Assembly (NCBI RefSeq): GCF_014705655.1
Contig: NZ_JACXIY010000017.1
Span: 118,429 to 182,428, forward strand
DNA from: Paenibacillus arenilitoris
GTDB lineage: Bacteria; Bacillota; Bacilli; Paenibacillales; Paenibacillaceae
Direction: 5' to 3'
Length of the DNA: 64,000 nt
Shown piece by piece: positions 1 to 9,990 of this stretch. The notes beneath the pieces are model-generated. The model ran no database searches. It was given only the letters and a program-made list of their open reading frames with translations, and was not told the origin of the DNA. How positions within the stretch are numbered: position 1 is the first letter of the stretch; the number at the start of each line of letters is the position of its first letter. The position numbers and the translations under genes are program-made.

Positions 1-2
1 GA

Positions 3-698
3 CTTGTCGGCAGAAACTTGCAAGGCCATGTCTATTCGGGCGCTTACGGCCTGTTCGATGATCCCGTTCAGGATGGTCTTGGGCCCGGCGTGGGCATCGC
101 CACTCTCCGATTCGCCCACGGCAACGGAGGCGGCGTCATCGGGGGCGGACTGCTGGCCAACGAGTTCACGCGGCTGCCGCTCATCCATTGGAACCGGGCG
201 CTGGCGCCGGACGCGCCGAGATGGGGACTCGCCGGCAAGCATACGATGCGCGACAGCTATTTGCGCACCAGTCAAATTCAAGGTCCGATCCAGGAAATAC
301 CGAGCCCCGAATCGAGGGTGCGGCTCTCGCCGACGATCAAGGACCGATTCGGCATTCCCGTCGCCCAGCTCTCCGGGAGCATTCATCCGGAATCGCTGCG
401 GGCAGCGGAGATGCTGGGCGAGCAGGCGGAGAGATGGCTCTGGGCCGCTGGCGCCAGACAGGTATGGCGAACCCGTCCGGGCGGCGGTCTAAGCGCCGGA
501 CAGCATCAGGCGGGGACGCTGCGGATGGGGAACGATCCCGCGACATCCGTTACGGATCCGACGGGCCGCGTGCACGGATACGACAATTTGTGGGTTAGCG
601 ACGGTTCCGTGCATGTGACCAATGGAGGCGTCAATCCGGTGCTGACCATTCTCGCCCTTGCTTTCCGAACGTCGGATAGCCTCGTGAAGCACGGATGA
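3..698 (+). CDS. GMC-family FAD oxidoreductase, C-terminal part
   Basis: The reading frame is open from the left edge, so only the C-terminal ~231 residues are present and the start lies outside the window. The last ~70 residues carry the GMC C-terminal signature: HQAGTLRMG, then a D-G-S-V segment and GGVNPVLTI, whose His and Asn are the usual catalytic pair. An FAD-dependent alcohol or sugar oxidation is expected for the family; the substrate cannot be told from the fragment. The N-terminal FAD-binding domain is not in view. The next gene on the same strand begins 91 bases later behind a promoter-like sequence, so this is probably the last gene of its unit. Confidence 0.85.
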   Translation, partial: LVGRNLQGHVYSGAYGLFDDPVQDGLGPGVGIATLRFAHGNGGGVIGGGLLANEFTRLPLIHWNRALAPDAPRWGLAGKHTMRDSYLRTSQIQGPIQEIPSPESRVRLSPTIKDRFGIPVAQLSGSIHPESLRAAEMLGEQAERWLWAAGARQVWRTRPGGGLSAGQHQAGTLRMGNDPATSVTDPTGRVHGYDNLWVSDGSVHVTNGGVNPVLTILALAFRTSDSLVKHG

Positions 699-732
699 GC
701 CTCGACATGGCTCATAAGACATATCGACTTTA

Positions 733-760
733 TTGAATGTTCATGGTAGTATTGGATAAT
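733..760 (+). promoter_or_regulatory. candidate sigma-A promoter of the SRPBCC gene at 790
   Basis: TTGAAT (733-738) and GATAAT (755-760) are separated by 16 bases, 30 bases before the start codon. Called by eye; no operator is apparent. Confidence 0.4.
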
Positions 761-789
761 AATAGATTCATAGAAGGAGGAGCATTGCA

Positions 790-1224
790 ATGGGAACAAG
801 TAACCCAGTGAAGATCACCGTAGAAGCGATCGTTCACGCGCCCGTCGAGAGCGTCTGGCATTATTGGAATGAACCGAAGCACATCACCAAATGGAATACG
901 GCTTCCGAAGATTGGCATACGCCGTTCGCCGAGAACGACCTGAGGGTCGGCGGCAAGTTCTCCTCGAGAATGGAAGCAAAGGACGGCAGCTTCGGCTTTG
1001 ATTTCGGCGGCGTGTACGACGAGGTGATCATCAACGAGAGCATCGCCTATTCGATGTCCGACGGCAGAACCGTTAAGATTTCGTTCATCAGCCAGGACGG
1101 GAACACGAAGGTCGTCGAAACGTTCGATGCGGAAGAAACCAACGCCGTCGAGATGCAGCAAGCCGGATGGCAGGCGATTTTAGACAATTTCAAGAAATAT
1201 GCGGAATCGGATAAAGAAGAATAA
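790..1224 (+). CDS. SRPBCC/AHSA1-like START-fold protein
   Basis: 144 residues, the usual size for a single AHSA1/polyketide-cyclase-like domain. The N-terminal part reads VEAIVHAPVESVWHYWNEPKHITKWN, typical of the family's first strand and helix pair, and the C-terminal helix contains the common GWQAILDNFKKY-type ending. A strong GAAGGAGG ribosome binding site sits 7-9 bases before ATG. Members bind hydrophobic ligands in a helix-grip cavity; no specific ligand or reaction can be given. It stands alone between a promoter and a terminator, so it appears monocistronic and cytoplasmic. A second, diverged member of the family lies at 3020. Confidence 0.85.
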   Translation: MGTSNPVKITVEAIVHAPVESVWHYWNEPKHITKWNTASEDWHTPFAENDLRVGGKFSSRMEAKDGSFGFDFGGVYDEVIINESIAYSMSDGRTVKISFISQDGNTKVVETFDAEETNAVEMQQAGWQAILDNFKKYAESDKEE

Positions 1225-1252
1225 TAACTTTAGCTGCCTCGAGAAGCGGAAG

Positions 1253-1279
1253 CGCATGCCGATAACGGCATGCGTTTTT
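1253..1279 (+). terminator. rho-independent terminator after the SRPBCC gene
   Basis: Perfect 9-bp stem CGCATGCCG / CGGCATGCG with an ATAA loop, followed by five T. Confidence 0.9.
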
Positions 1280-1456
1280 ACTTTGCAAGCCTCTTCCACA
1301 TGTGCCGGGATAAACGGTTAGTTAGACAATCGATCTGGACTATGTCCAAAAACTTTGCGCTCTAACAATCATTCATGCGATCCGTTATACTTACCGTAAA
1401 CCCCTAAAAACGAATCCGTCGTGTGCTGGCCACGAGCGGAAGAGGAGCTGTCCAAG

Positions 1457-2467
1457 ATGACGATTACCCGACAAATTGTATTAAAGAGCAGGCCCATGGG
1501 CCGCCCTGATGAAACGAATTTCGAGTTTGTGCAGACTTCGCTTCCTGCTCTTAACCAGAATGAAGTTCTTGTAAAAACCCGATACTTGTCCTTAGATCCT
1601 TATTTGCGCAACATGATGAACGAAGAGGAGTTCGTGGGGCCTTCCTTTCAATTGGGTCAAGTATTCGGAGGCCTTGCGGTAGGAGAAGTGATCGAATCGA
1701 CAAGTCTTCTATTTCAATCAGGCGACTTTGTTTCAGGTGCTTGGGGCTGGCAAACGTTCGCGAATGTTGACGCTGAGCCATTAACAAAAATTAATCCCGA
1801 TCTGTCGCCGGTTTCTACCGCGCTTGGCGTTCTCGGGATTTCCGGATTAACGGCTTATTTCGGATTAACGGAAATAGGCAAACCAAAAGTCGGCGAAACC
1901 GTCGTTATCTCCGGAGCTGCCGGAGCGGTAGGCATGCTGGCGGGACAAATCGCCAAACTATTTGGAGCAAAAGTAATTGGTATAGCGGGATCAGCCGAAA
2001 AAAATGCCTATTTGCAAAATGAACTCGGATTTGATGCGACGATCAACTATCGAATGTCGAACGCCGAATTGCTTGCAGAATTGAAAAAAGCGGCTCCTGA
2101 CGGGGTTGATGTCTATTTCGACAACGTTGGAGGCACGATTACCGATGCCGTTCTTCAGCTAATAAATCCTGGTGCGAGGATACCGATAAGCGGCCAAATC
2201 GCTCAGTATAATCAGACCGGAACTGAAATGGGACCGAGGATCGGCATGCTCCTTGTAAAAAATAGCGCACTTATGCAAGGCTTCTCCTTTACAAATTACT
2301 CCTCGCAATTTCCGGAGGCGCTGGAGAAGTTAAGCGGTTGGATAAAAGAAGGCAGGTTGAAATACAAAGAGCATATTATTGACGGTTTTGAGCATACGCC
2401 GAAAGCGTTCTCCGGATTGTTTTCCGGCGAAAATACGGGGAAGCTGCTCGTGAAAATTCCGGATTGA
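1457..2467 (+). CDS. NADP-dependent MDR oxidoreductase, zinc-free (YfmJ/CurA-like)
   Basis: 336 residues from the ATG at 1457, which has AAGAGGAG upstream; an earlier in-frame start at 1421 lacks a ribosome site and would add an unconserved stretch. It matches medium-chain dehydrogenase/reductases of the prostaglandin-reductase/alkenal-reductase group. It begins RQIVLKSRPMGRPDETNF, has YLSLDPYLRNMM, and has the nucleotide-binding run SGAAGAVGMLAGQ about residues 153-165. Catalytic and structural zinc ligands are absent, as expected for this group. Likely reaction: NADPH-dependent reduction of alpha,beta-unsaturated carbonyls in the cytoplasm. Monocistronic, with its own terminator. Confidence 0.88.
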   Translation: MTITRQIVLKSRPMGRPDETNFEFVQTSLPALNQNEVLVKTRYLSLDPYLRNMMNEEEFVGPSFQLGQVFGGLAVGEVIESTSLLFQSGDFVSGAWGWQTFANVDAEPLTKINPDLSPVSTALGVLGISGLTAYFGLTEIGKPKVGETVVISGAAGAVGMLAGQIAKLFGAKVIGIAGSAEKNAYLQNELGFDATINYRMSNAELLAELKKAAPDGVDVYFDNVGGTITDAVLQLINPGARIPISGQIAQYNQTGTEMGPRIGMLLVKNSALMQGFSFTNYSSQFPEALEKLSGWIKEGRLKYKEHIIDGFEHTPKAFSGLFSGENTGKLLVKIPD

Positions 2468-2482
2468 GAGTCGTGATCATAG

Positions 2483-2514
2483 AAGCTTCGGCCATATTGC
2501 GCCGAGGCTTTTTT
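2483..2514 (+). terminator. rho-independent terminator after the MDR gene
   Basis: 10-bp stem (2483-2492 with 2501-2510, one G-T pair), 8-base loop, then a run of T. Confidence 0.85.
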
Positions 2515-2568
2515 GACATGTCGCCAAGAAGCCAAATGGGACATACTATCAAGAATTGACAAAAACAG

Positions 2569-2584
2569 CTGACTGACCAGTTAG
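2569..2584. promoter_or_regulatory. TetR-type palindrome without a visible regulator
   Basis: CTGACTGACCAGTTAG is an inverted repeat with 7-base arms, a 2-base centre and one mismatch. It lies after a TTGACA (2556-2561), roughly where a -10 element would fall. The shape resembles TetR-family operators, but no TetR gene is present nearby. Seen directly; function inferred. Confidence 0.35.
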
Positions 2585-2604
2585 ATGTGGCGTCTAAAAA
2601 AAAG

Positions 2605-2634
2605 TTGACACGACACCGAACGGTGTCCTATAAT
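2605..2634 (+). promoter_or_regulatory. consensus promoter of the ArsR-type/SRPBCC operon
   Basis: TTGACA (2605-2610) and TATAAT (2629-2634), both perfect, 18-base spacer. The spacer is filled almost exactly by operator 1 (2612-2627), so a bound repressor would exclude RNA polymerase. Confidence 0.85.
2612..2627. promoter_or_regulatory. operator 1, inside the promoter spacer
   Basis: GACACCGAACGGTGTC: perfect 7-bp arms around AA. It matches operator 2 at 13 of 16 positions. Probably bound by the ArsR-type repressor encoded just downstream. Confidence 0.7.
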
Positions 2635-2640
2635 CAAATC

Positions 2641-2656
2641 GTCACCAAATGGTGTC
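2641..2656. promoter_or_regulatory. operator 2, just downstream of the -10
   Basis: GTCACCAAATGGTGTC: arms CACCA/TGGTG around AA. Its centre is 29 bases from that of operator 1, in the initially transcribed region. Confidence 0.7.
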
Positions 2657-2693
2657 CAATTGGGGAACATCCAAAAACTTAGGAGAGGGTGTT

Positions 2694-3023
2694 GTGAGCG
2701 ATAACAACCAGTTGCGGGATGTATTTGACGCGATTGCAGATCCAACCAGGCGCCGGCTGATCGAGCTGTTGGCAAAGTCGGAGGAGCTGCCGCTTCACGA
2801 GTTAACGGCACAGTTTGAAATGGGCCGGACGGCGGTATCCAAGCATTTGACAATACTGAAAGAGGCCGGACTGGTACTTGACCGAAAAGTCGGCAGAGAG
2901 ACGCGATTCAGACTGAATGCTTCCCCGCTCCGGGAAGTGCAGGACTGGGTAGCCTTTTACAGCAAGTTTTGGGCGACGAATATGATGCGCTTAAACCTGT
3001 TATTAGAGGAGGAAGAAGAATGA
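2694..3023 (+). CDS. ArsR-family winged-helix repressor, SRPBCC-associated
   Basis: 109 residues from the GTG at 2694, preceded by AGGAGAGGG at a suitable distance; the in-frame ATG at 2649 lies inside operator 2 and is rejected. The protein begins with the family's DVFDAIADPTRRRLIELL and has the recognition segment GRTAVSKHLTILKEAGLV about residues 45-62. It lacks the CxC metal motif of arsenic or cadmium sensors, so metal sensing is unlikely. This subgroup is commonly paired with AHSA1-like genes, as here: its stop overlaps the next start by four bases (ATGA). It probably represses its own operon through the two palindromes; the inducer is unknown. Confidence 0.88.
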   Translation: MSDNNQLRDVFDAIADPTRRRLIELLAKSEELPLHELTAQFEMGRTAVSKHLTILKEAGLVLDRKVGRETRFRLNASPLREVQDWVAFYSKFWATNMMRLNLLLEEEEE

Positions 3024-3418
3024 GCTTATCCTTAACATTGGATTTTGAATACAAAACATCGATTGAGAAGCTGTGGTCCGCATTAACCGATTCCAAGCAG
3101 CTTGCCAAGTGGGTGCTGGAAAACGATTTCGAGCCCGTCGTAGGACACCGTTTTCAATTTCGATCGCAGCCGAACGAATATTGGGACGGCATAATTGACG
3201 GCGAAGTGCTGATCGTGGATCCGCCGAGCCGCTTGTCCTATACTTGGGCCGTCGGAGACGAGAAGCATACGGTCAACTGGACGATCCAGGATTTAGGGGA
3301 AGGAAAGGTTAACCTCCATCTCGAACAAACCGGAATCTCGAATGCTCAAGGACTTGCAGGCGCCAAATATGGCTGGAGCAATTGGTGCGGCGAGCTTGAA
3401 AAGCTGTTGGCCCATTAA
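3020..3418 (+). CDS. SRPBCC/AHSA1-like protein, partner of the ArsR-type repressor
   Basis: 132 residues; starts at ATG 3020 overlapping the repressor's stop, with AGAGGAGGAAGA as ribosome site. Features of the AHSA1 fold: an N-terminal strand FEYKTSIEKLWSALTDS, LAKWV, then FEPVVGHRFQFRS and the C-terminal helix region YGWSNWCGELEKLL. Translational coupling implies equal expression with the repressor. The family binds small hydrophobic molecules; it may bind or modify the compound the repressor senses, which is inference only. Confidence 0.87.
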   Translation: MSLSLTLDFEYKTSIEKLWSALTDSKQLAKWVLENDFEPVVGHRFQFRSQPNEYWDGIIDGEVLIVDPPSRLSYTWAVGDEKHTVNWTIQDLGEGKVNLHLEQTGISNAQGLAGAKYGWSNWCGELEKLLAH

Positions 3419-3492
3419 CCTTCATCAAACCAATATCAACTCGTTACCCATTGCGAAAGGAATGGAGACGATCGTTGAACCGCGCTTGACCC

Positions 3493-3543
3493 GCATCAAC
3501 ATAAACCGGCTGCATCTCGTTTGCAGCCGGTTTATGTTGATGC
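3493..3543. terminator. 22-bp perfect inverted repeat, probable terminator hairpin
   Basis: Arms at 3493-3514 and 3522-3543 are perfect reverse complements with a 7-base loop (TCTCGTT). The GC-rich inner part (ACCGGCTGCA) would make a stable hairpin, followed by the T-rich TTTATGTTGAT of the outer right arm rather than a clean T-run. Most likely it ends the ArsR/SRPBCC unit and may work in both directions. Confidence 0.65.
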
Positions 3544-3575
3544 AGAAATGAACACGTTCGGAAGGATGGTAAAGC

Positions 3576-5837
3576 ATGAGCGAAATCAATCAGGAGTATA
3601 TCGTACTCTCGGGTGCGAGGGAAAACAATCTCAAGAACGTATCCCTGCGCATTCCGAAGCGGAAGATTACGATCTTCACCGGGGTATCCGGTTCCGGCAA
3701 GTCCTCGATCGTCTTCGATACGATCGCCGCGGAATCCACGCGCTTGCTGAACGAGAACTTCAGCATGTTCGTGCGCACGTTCCTGCCCCGCGTTCCCCAA
3801 CCGGATACCGACGCGATCGAGAACCTGAGCATGGCCGTTATTGTGGACCAGAAGCGGCTTGGCGGCGGATCTCATTCCACGATGGGCACGATTACCGATA
3901 TTTCTCCCATTCTCCGTCTTCTCTTCTCGCGAGTGGGACAGCCTCACGTCGGACCGGTGAACCTGTTCTCGTTCAACGATCCGCAGGGCATGTGCCCCGA
4001 GTGCAACGGGATCGGCCGCAGGCTGGGCGTCGACATGAGCAAGGCGGTGGACATGTCAAAATCGTTAAATGAAGGGGCTATTATGCTGCCGGACTATTCG
4101 GTCGGCGGCTGGGAATGGAATATGATCGTGCAGTCGGGGAATCTCGATCTCGACAAGAAGCTGAGCGATTATTCGGATGAAGAGCTGGAGGAGCTGCTGT
4201 ACGCCAAGGCAAAGAAAGTGCAGATGGATTTTGCAGGCAAAGCCATGAATATTACCGTGGAAGGCGTCATCGAGAAGTTCACCAACAAGTACATCAAGCA
4301 AGATGTGAAAGCCAAGTCAGAGCGTACGCAAAAAACGGTCATGCCGTTTATTACGGAAGGCTCCTGCCCAAGCTGCCGCGGCGCGAGACTGAGTCAGGCC
4401 GCGCTTAGCTGCAAAATCAACGGACTTAACATTGCGGAGATGTCTTCCATGGAGGTCGGGCAGCTTCTCCGCGTCGTTCGGGAGATTGACGATCCCGTTG
4501 CGGCGCCGGTCATCAAGTCGCTGTCGGAGCGGCTGCAGCATCTGGTCGATATCGGACTGGACTACTTGACGCTGGACCGGGAGACGGATACGTTGTCCGG
4601 AGGCGAGTCGCAGCGCGTCAAGATGGTGAAGCATCTGAGCGGCAGTCTGGTGGATGTCACTTACATCTTCGATGAGCCCAGCGTCGGCTTGCACCCCCGC
4701 GATGTACACCGGTTAAATGAATTGCTGCAGAAGCTGCGCGACAAGGGCAATACCGTGATCGTCGTCGAACATGATCCCGATGTCATCAAGGTGGCGGATC
4801 ATATCGTCGACGTCGGGCCGCATGCCGGCAGCCGAGGCGGAACCATTGTATATGAAGGAAGCTACCAAGGCTTGCTTGCGGCAGATACGCTGACAGGCAC
4901 CCATATGAAGCGGCCGCTCGAGCTGAAGCAAAATTGCAGGAAGCCGTCCGGCAAACTGTCGGTCAAGGATGCTACTCTGCATAACTTGCGGAACGTTAGC
5001 GTGGATATTCCGACCGGGGTGCTGACCGTCGTTACCGGCGTCGCCGGCTCGGGCAAAAGCACGCTCATTAACGAAGTATTTCTCGGCCGGCATCCGGATG
5101 CGATCGTCATCGACCAATCGGCGGTAGGCGTGTCGACACGCTCGAATCCCGCAACCTATACGGGCATCATGGATGATGTGCGCAAGGCGTTCGCTTCCGC
5201 GAATAAGGTCAATCAAGGCTTGTTCAGCTTCAACTCCAAGGGGGCTTGCGAGAACTGCCAGGGGCTGGGCGTCGTGTATACGGACCTTGCCTTCCTTGAC
5301 AGCGTCAAGCTGCCATGCGAAGGATGCGGAGGCCGGCGATTCAAGGAAGAGGTGCTCGAATACAAGCTGAACGGCAAGAACATTGCGGAAGTGCTGGAGA
5401 TGACGGTAGAGCAGGCGTTGGATTTCTTCGAGCTCAAAGAGGTTGTGCGCAAGCTTCAGGCGATGAGCGACGTGGGGCTGAATTATATTACGCTCGGCCA
5501 GCCGCTCAGCACGCTCTCGGGCGGAGAATGCCAGCGCATCAAGCTGGCAAGCGAGCTGCATAAGAACGGCAGCATCTACGTGATGGACGAGCCGACGACC
5601 GGTCTGCATATGTCGGATATCGGTCATCTGATGGAGATTATGAACCGCTTAGTGGATGCCGGCAATACGGTGATCGTTATCGAGCATAACCTCGAGGTGA
5701 TCAGCAAAGCGGACTGGATCATCGATATGGGACCGGACGGAGGAAGCAAGGGCGGCCAGGTCGTGTTCGAAGGCACGCCTTCGAAGATTGTCGATGCGGA
5801 GCGGTCGATAACGGGCAAATACTTGATGGATGAGTAG
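3576..5837 (+). CDS. UvrA-like excision-repair ABC ATPase, short paralogue
   Basis: 753 residues against ~940-960 for housekeeping UvrA. Two ABC modules are complete. Module 1: Walker A GVSGSGKSS (36-44), zinc pairs C140/C143 and C264/C267, signature LSGGESQR (340-), Walker B/D-loop FDEPSVGLHPRD (365-). Module 2: Walker A GVAGSGKST (488-496), zinc module C558/C561 and C581/C584, signature LSGGECQR (647-), and DEPTTGLHMSD (671-). The missing length lies before the first zinc pair, where UvrA carries its UvrB-binding domain. It therefore probably acts without UvrB, as proposed for UvrA2/DrrC-like proteins linked to DNA-binding drug or genotoxin tolerance. Whether it gives resistance here is inference. 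Followed after 12 bases by a flavin reductase gene. Confidence 0.9.
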   Translation: MSEINQEYIVLSGARENNLKNVSLRIPKRKITIFTGVSGSGKSSIVFDTIAAESTRLLNENFSMFVRTFLPRVPQPDTDAIENLSMAVIVDQKRLGGGSHSTMGTITDISPILRLLFSRVGQPHVGPVNLFSFNDPQGMCPECNGIGRRLGVDMSKAVDMSKSLNEGAIMLPDYSVGGWEWNMIVQSGNLDLDKKLSDYSDEELEELLYAKAKKVQMDFAGKAMNITVEGVIEKFTNKYIKQDVKAKSERTQKTVMPFITEGSCPSCRGARLSQAALSCKINGLNIAEMSSMEVGQLLRVVREIDDPVAAPVIKSLSERLQHLVDIGLDYLTLDRETDTLSGGESQRVKMVKHLSGSLVDVTYIFDEPSVGLHPRDVHRLNELLQKLRDKGNTVIVVEHDPDVIKVADHIVDVGPHAGSRGGTIVYEGSYQGLLAADTLTGTHMKRPLELKQNCRKPSGKLSVKDATLHNLRNVSVDIPTGVLTVVTGVAGSGKSTLINEVFLGRHPDAIVIDQSAVGVSTRSNPATYTGIMDDVRKAFASANKVNQGLFSFNSKGACENCQGLGVVYTDLAFLDSVKLPCEGCGGRRFKEEVLEYKLNGKNIAEVLEMTVEQALDFFELKEVVRKLQAMSDVGLNYITLGQPLSTLSGGECQRIKLASELHKNGSIYVMDEPTTGLHMSDIGHLMEIMNRLVDAGNTVIVIEHNLEVISKADWIIDMGPDGGSKGGQVVFEGTPSKIVDAERSITGKYLMDE

Positions 5838-5849
5838 GGGGATGGGAAA

Positions 5850-6557
5850 GTGAGCTTTTTTCGGGACATGATGAAAGTATTCAAAAAAAGGGAAATCACA
5901 TTTCTAGAAAGCTATAAAGAATCGGAAGACGTCTATACGTTTCTATTCGAAAAAGACAGAGACGTAACCTGGATTGCCGGACAACATGGACTGTTCAGCA
6001 TTATTCATAAGAAGATCAAAAATCCGCTGAAACCGTTCAGCGTGGCGTCGGCTCCGTCGGAAAATGTCATTCGGCTTACGATGGGCATTGGCAATGAACC
6101 AAGCGAATACAAGAAAGCGATGCTGGAATTAAAGCCGGGCATGAAAGTAAATATGAGCGGGCCCGTGGGAACTTTCCATCTTCAACCTAACAATCCCACG
6201 GTCCTGGTCGCAGGCGGAATCGGCATTACGCCGTTTCGATCGATCTTAAAACAACTAGAGGCAGAAGGGAAGCGCGACGGCAAGCCTGTTCATCTGCTCT
6301 ACATGGATAGCAACAAAGCCTATCTGTACAAGGACGAACTGGACGAAATTTCCAACCATCCATCGATTGATGTAACTTTCCTGAATTCAAGGGATGACTT
6401 GCACCGGGAAATTGATAAGTTAGCCGCCTCCTATAAGGACGATGGCAAATACTTGATTTCGGGATCGAAGTCCATGGTAGAGTCTGTTTCCGCTTATTTG
6501 CAAAACAAAACGATTTCGAAACGAAATATAAAAAAGGATGTCTTTTTTGGGTATTAG
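5850..6557 (+). CDS. ferredoxin reductase-type FAD/NAD(P)H oxidoreductase
   Basis: 235 residues, GTG start at 5850 with TAGGGGGATGGG upstream. Domains in order: a FAD-binding barrel with KPFSVASAPSE (the family's R-x-x-S-type flavin motif with Lys in place of Arg), then an NAD(P)-binding domain with VLVAGGIGITPFRSIL. No [2Fe-2S] domain is present, so it needs an external electron acceptor. Only 12 bases separate it from the UvrA-like gene and a hairpin follows it, so the two form an operon. A role as electron donor to a detoxifying enzyme is possible but not shown. Confidence 0.87.
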   Translation: MSFFRDMMKVFKKREITFLESYKESEDVYTFLFEKDRDVTWIAGQHGLFSIIHKKIKNPLKPFSVASAPSENVIRLTMGIGNEPSEYKKAMLELKPGMKVNMSGPVGTFHLQPNNPTVLVAGGIGITPFRSILKQLEAEGKRDGKPVHLLYMDSNKAYLYKDELDEISNHPSIDVTFLNSRDDLHREIDKLAASYKDDGKYLISGSKSMVESVSAYLQNKTISKRNIKKDVFFGY

Positions 6558-6577
6558 TAAAACAGAACAATTGGGAT

Positions 6578-6603
6578 AGGGCTGCCGGTTAACGGCAGCC
6601 CTT
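6578..6603 (+). terminator. hairpin after the flavin reductase
   Basis: 10-bp stem AGGGCTGCCG / CGGCAGCCCT with a 5-base loop; only a short T stretch follows. Confidence 0.6.
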
Positions 6604-6618
6604 GTCGCGGTATCCGGG

Positions 6619-6864
6619 CTGCATAAATTTAAAGCGATTACTGCAATGGGACCTTTGCAGTATCAGAAGCAGCTTCGACTTCAGGAAGCCAGGCGCCTGA
6701 TGTTGAGCGAACCGATGGGGGCAACGACGGCGGCCTTGACCGTAGGCTATGAAAGCCCGACGCAATTCAGCCGGGAGTACCGGCGGCTATTTGGTCTGCC
6801 GCCTCTGCAAGATATAAGAACGATGCGCAATTCCGCTAGCGATTGGGGATTCGAGGATCGTTAG
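6619..6864 (+). pseudogene. AraC-family regulator, C-terminal remnant
   Basis: An open stretch reads [20 protein letters not shown] and continues through the second helix-turn-helix ([22 protein letters not shown]), ending 'FEDR'. Intact AraC proteins have ~200 residues and a first helix-turn-helix before this point; here a terminator hairpin lies directly upstream instead. No ribosome site precedes the internal ATG at 6646. Best read as the tail of a truncated regulator of the AraC subgroup that carries an N-terminal sensor; expression as a small protein is not supported. Confidence 0.75.
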
Positions 6865-6964
6865 CGGCAGATGTCTTCTCGTAAATAATAAAACAATCAT
6901 TACGGAGCAGCGCGGGTGCGGCTGGAGGAGCAAGGCGCATTATTGGAATAGTAGAAAACCAAAA

Positions 6965-6996
6965 AAAAGAACCTGGATCGTTCACCAGGTTCTTTT
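6965..6996. terminator. bidirectional terminator hairpin
   Basis: 12-bp perfect stem (6965-6976 with 6985-6996) flanked by an A-run on the left and TTTT on the right, so it can act on either strand. It isolates the rph promoter from upstream transcription. Confidence 0.85.
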
Positions 6997-6999
6997 GTA

Positions 7000-7028
7000 T
7001 TGCATATGAACAGTTGTAGTGATATAAT
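7000..7028 (+). promoter_or_regulatory. sigma-A promoter of rph
   Basis: TTGCAT (7000-7005), 17-base spacer, TATAAT (7023-7028). It leaves a leader of ~115 bases before the start codon, with two short hairpins (GACT-N6-AGTC and CACT-CTC-AGTG) but no convincing terminator. The rifamycin-associated element described upstream of some rph genes was looked for by eye and not seen. Confidence 0.7.
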
Positions 7029-7147
7029 CGGATCACGACTGGATAAAGTCTTATAGACATAATTATTTTATCTTACACTCTCAGTGTACCATGCCGGTAA
7101 ACTCTTGTCAAATGTTTTTTTCTCAATTGAAAGGATAGGGGAGATAA

Positions 7148-9760
<2,613 letters not shown>

Positions 9761-9852
9761 CTTTCTTTTGTGACTACGCAAATCGTTCAGATAGAGCAGT
9801 CCCATACATGGAGCTTTTTGCGATAAATAATTTCTCCATTGTCGATTAATGG

Positions 9853-9890
9853 AAAAATCACAGACAACAATCAGTGTCTGTGATTTTTTA
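9853..9890 (+). terminator. rho-independent terminator after rph
   Basis: 14-bp perfect stem (9853-9866 with 9875-9888), 8-base loop, T-run at the end. Confidence 0.9.
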
Positions 9891-9912
9891 TGGGTTTAGT
9901 AAGTCCATACCA
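9881..9912 (+). promoter_or_regulatory. weak candidate sigma-G promoter for the germination operon
   Basis: CATACCA (9906-9912) resembles the sigma-G -10 CATACTA; the only -35-like sequence, TGATTT (9881-9886), is 19 bases away and overlaps the preceding terminator. Expected from biology because germinant receptors are forespore genes, but the match is poor. Confidence 0.22.
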
Positions 9913-9990
9913 TTCGATAAAAACGAGGACGGATAATGGAATAAAAAACCGCCGATCCGTCAACCTTAAGAAAAATAAGGGGGACTTCGG

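Noticed and set aside
4713..5627. A 304-codon minus-strand frame inside the UvrA-like gene
   Set aside because: Antisense shadow of a gene with all ABC and zinc motifs in place.
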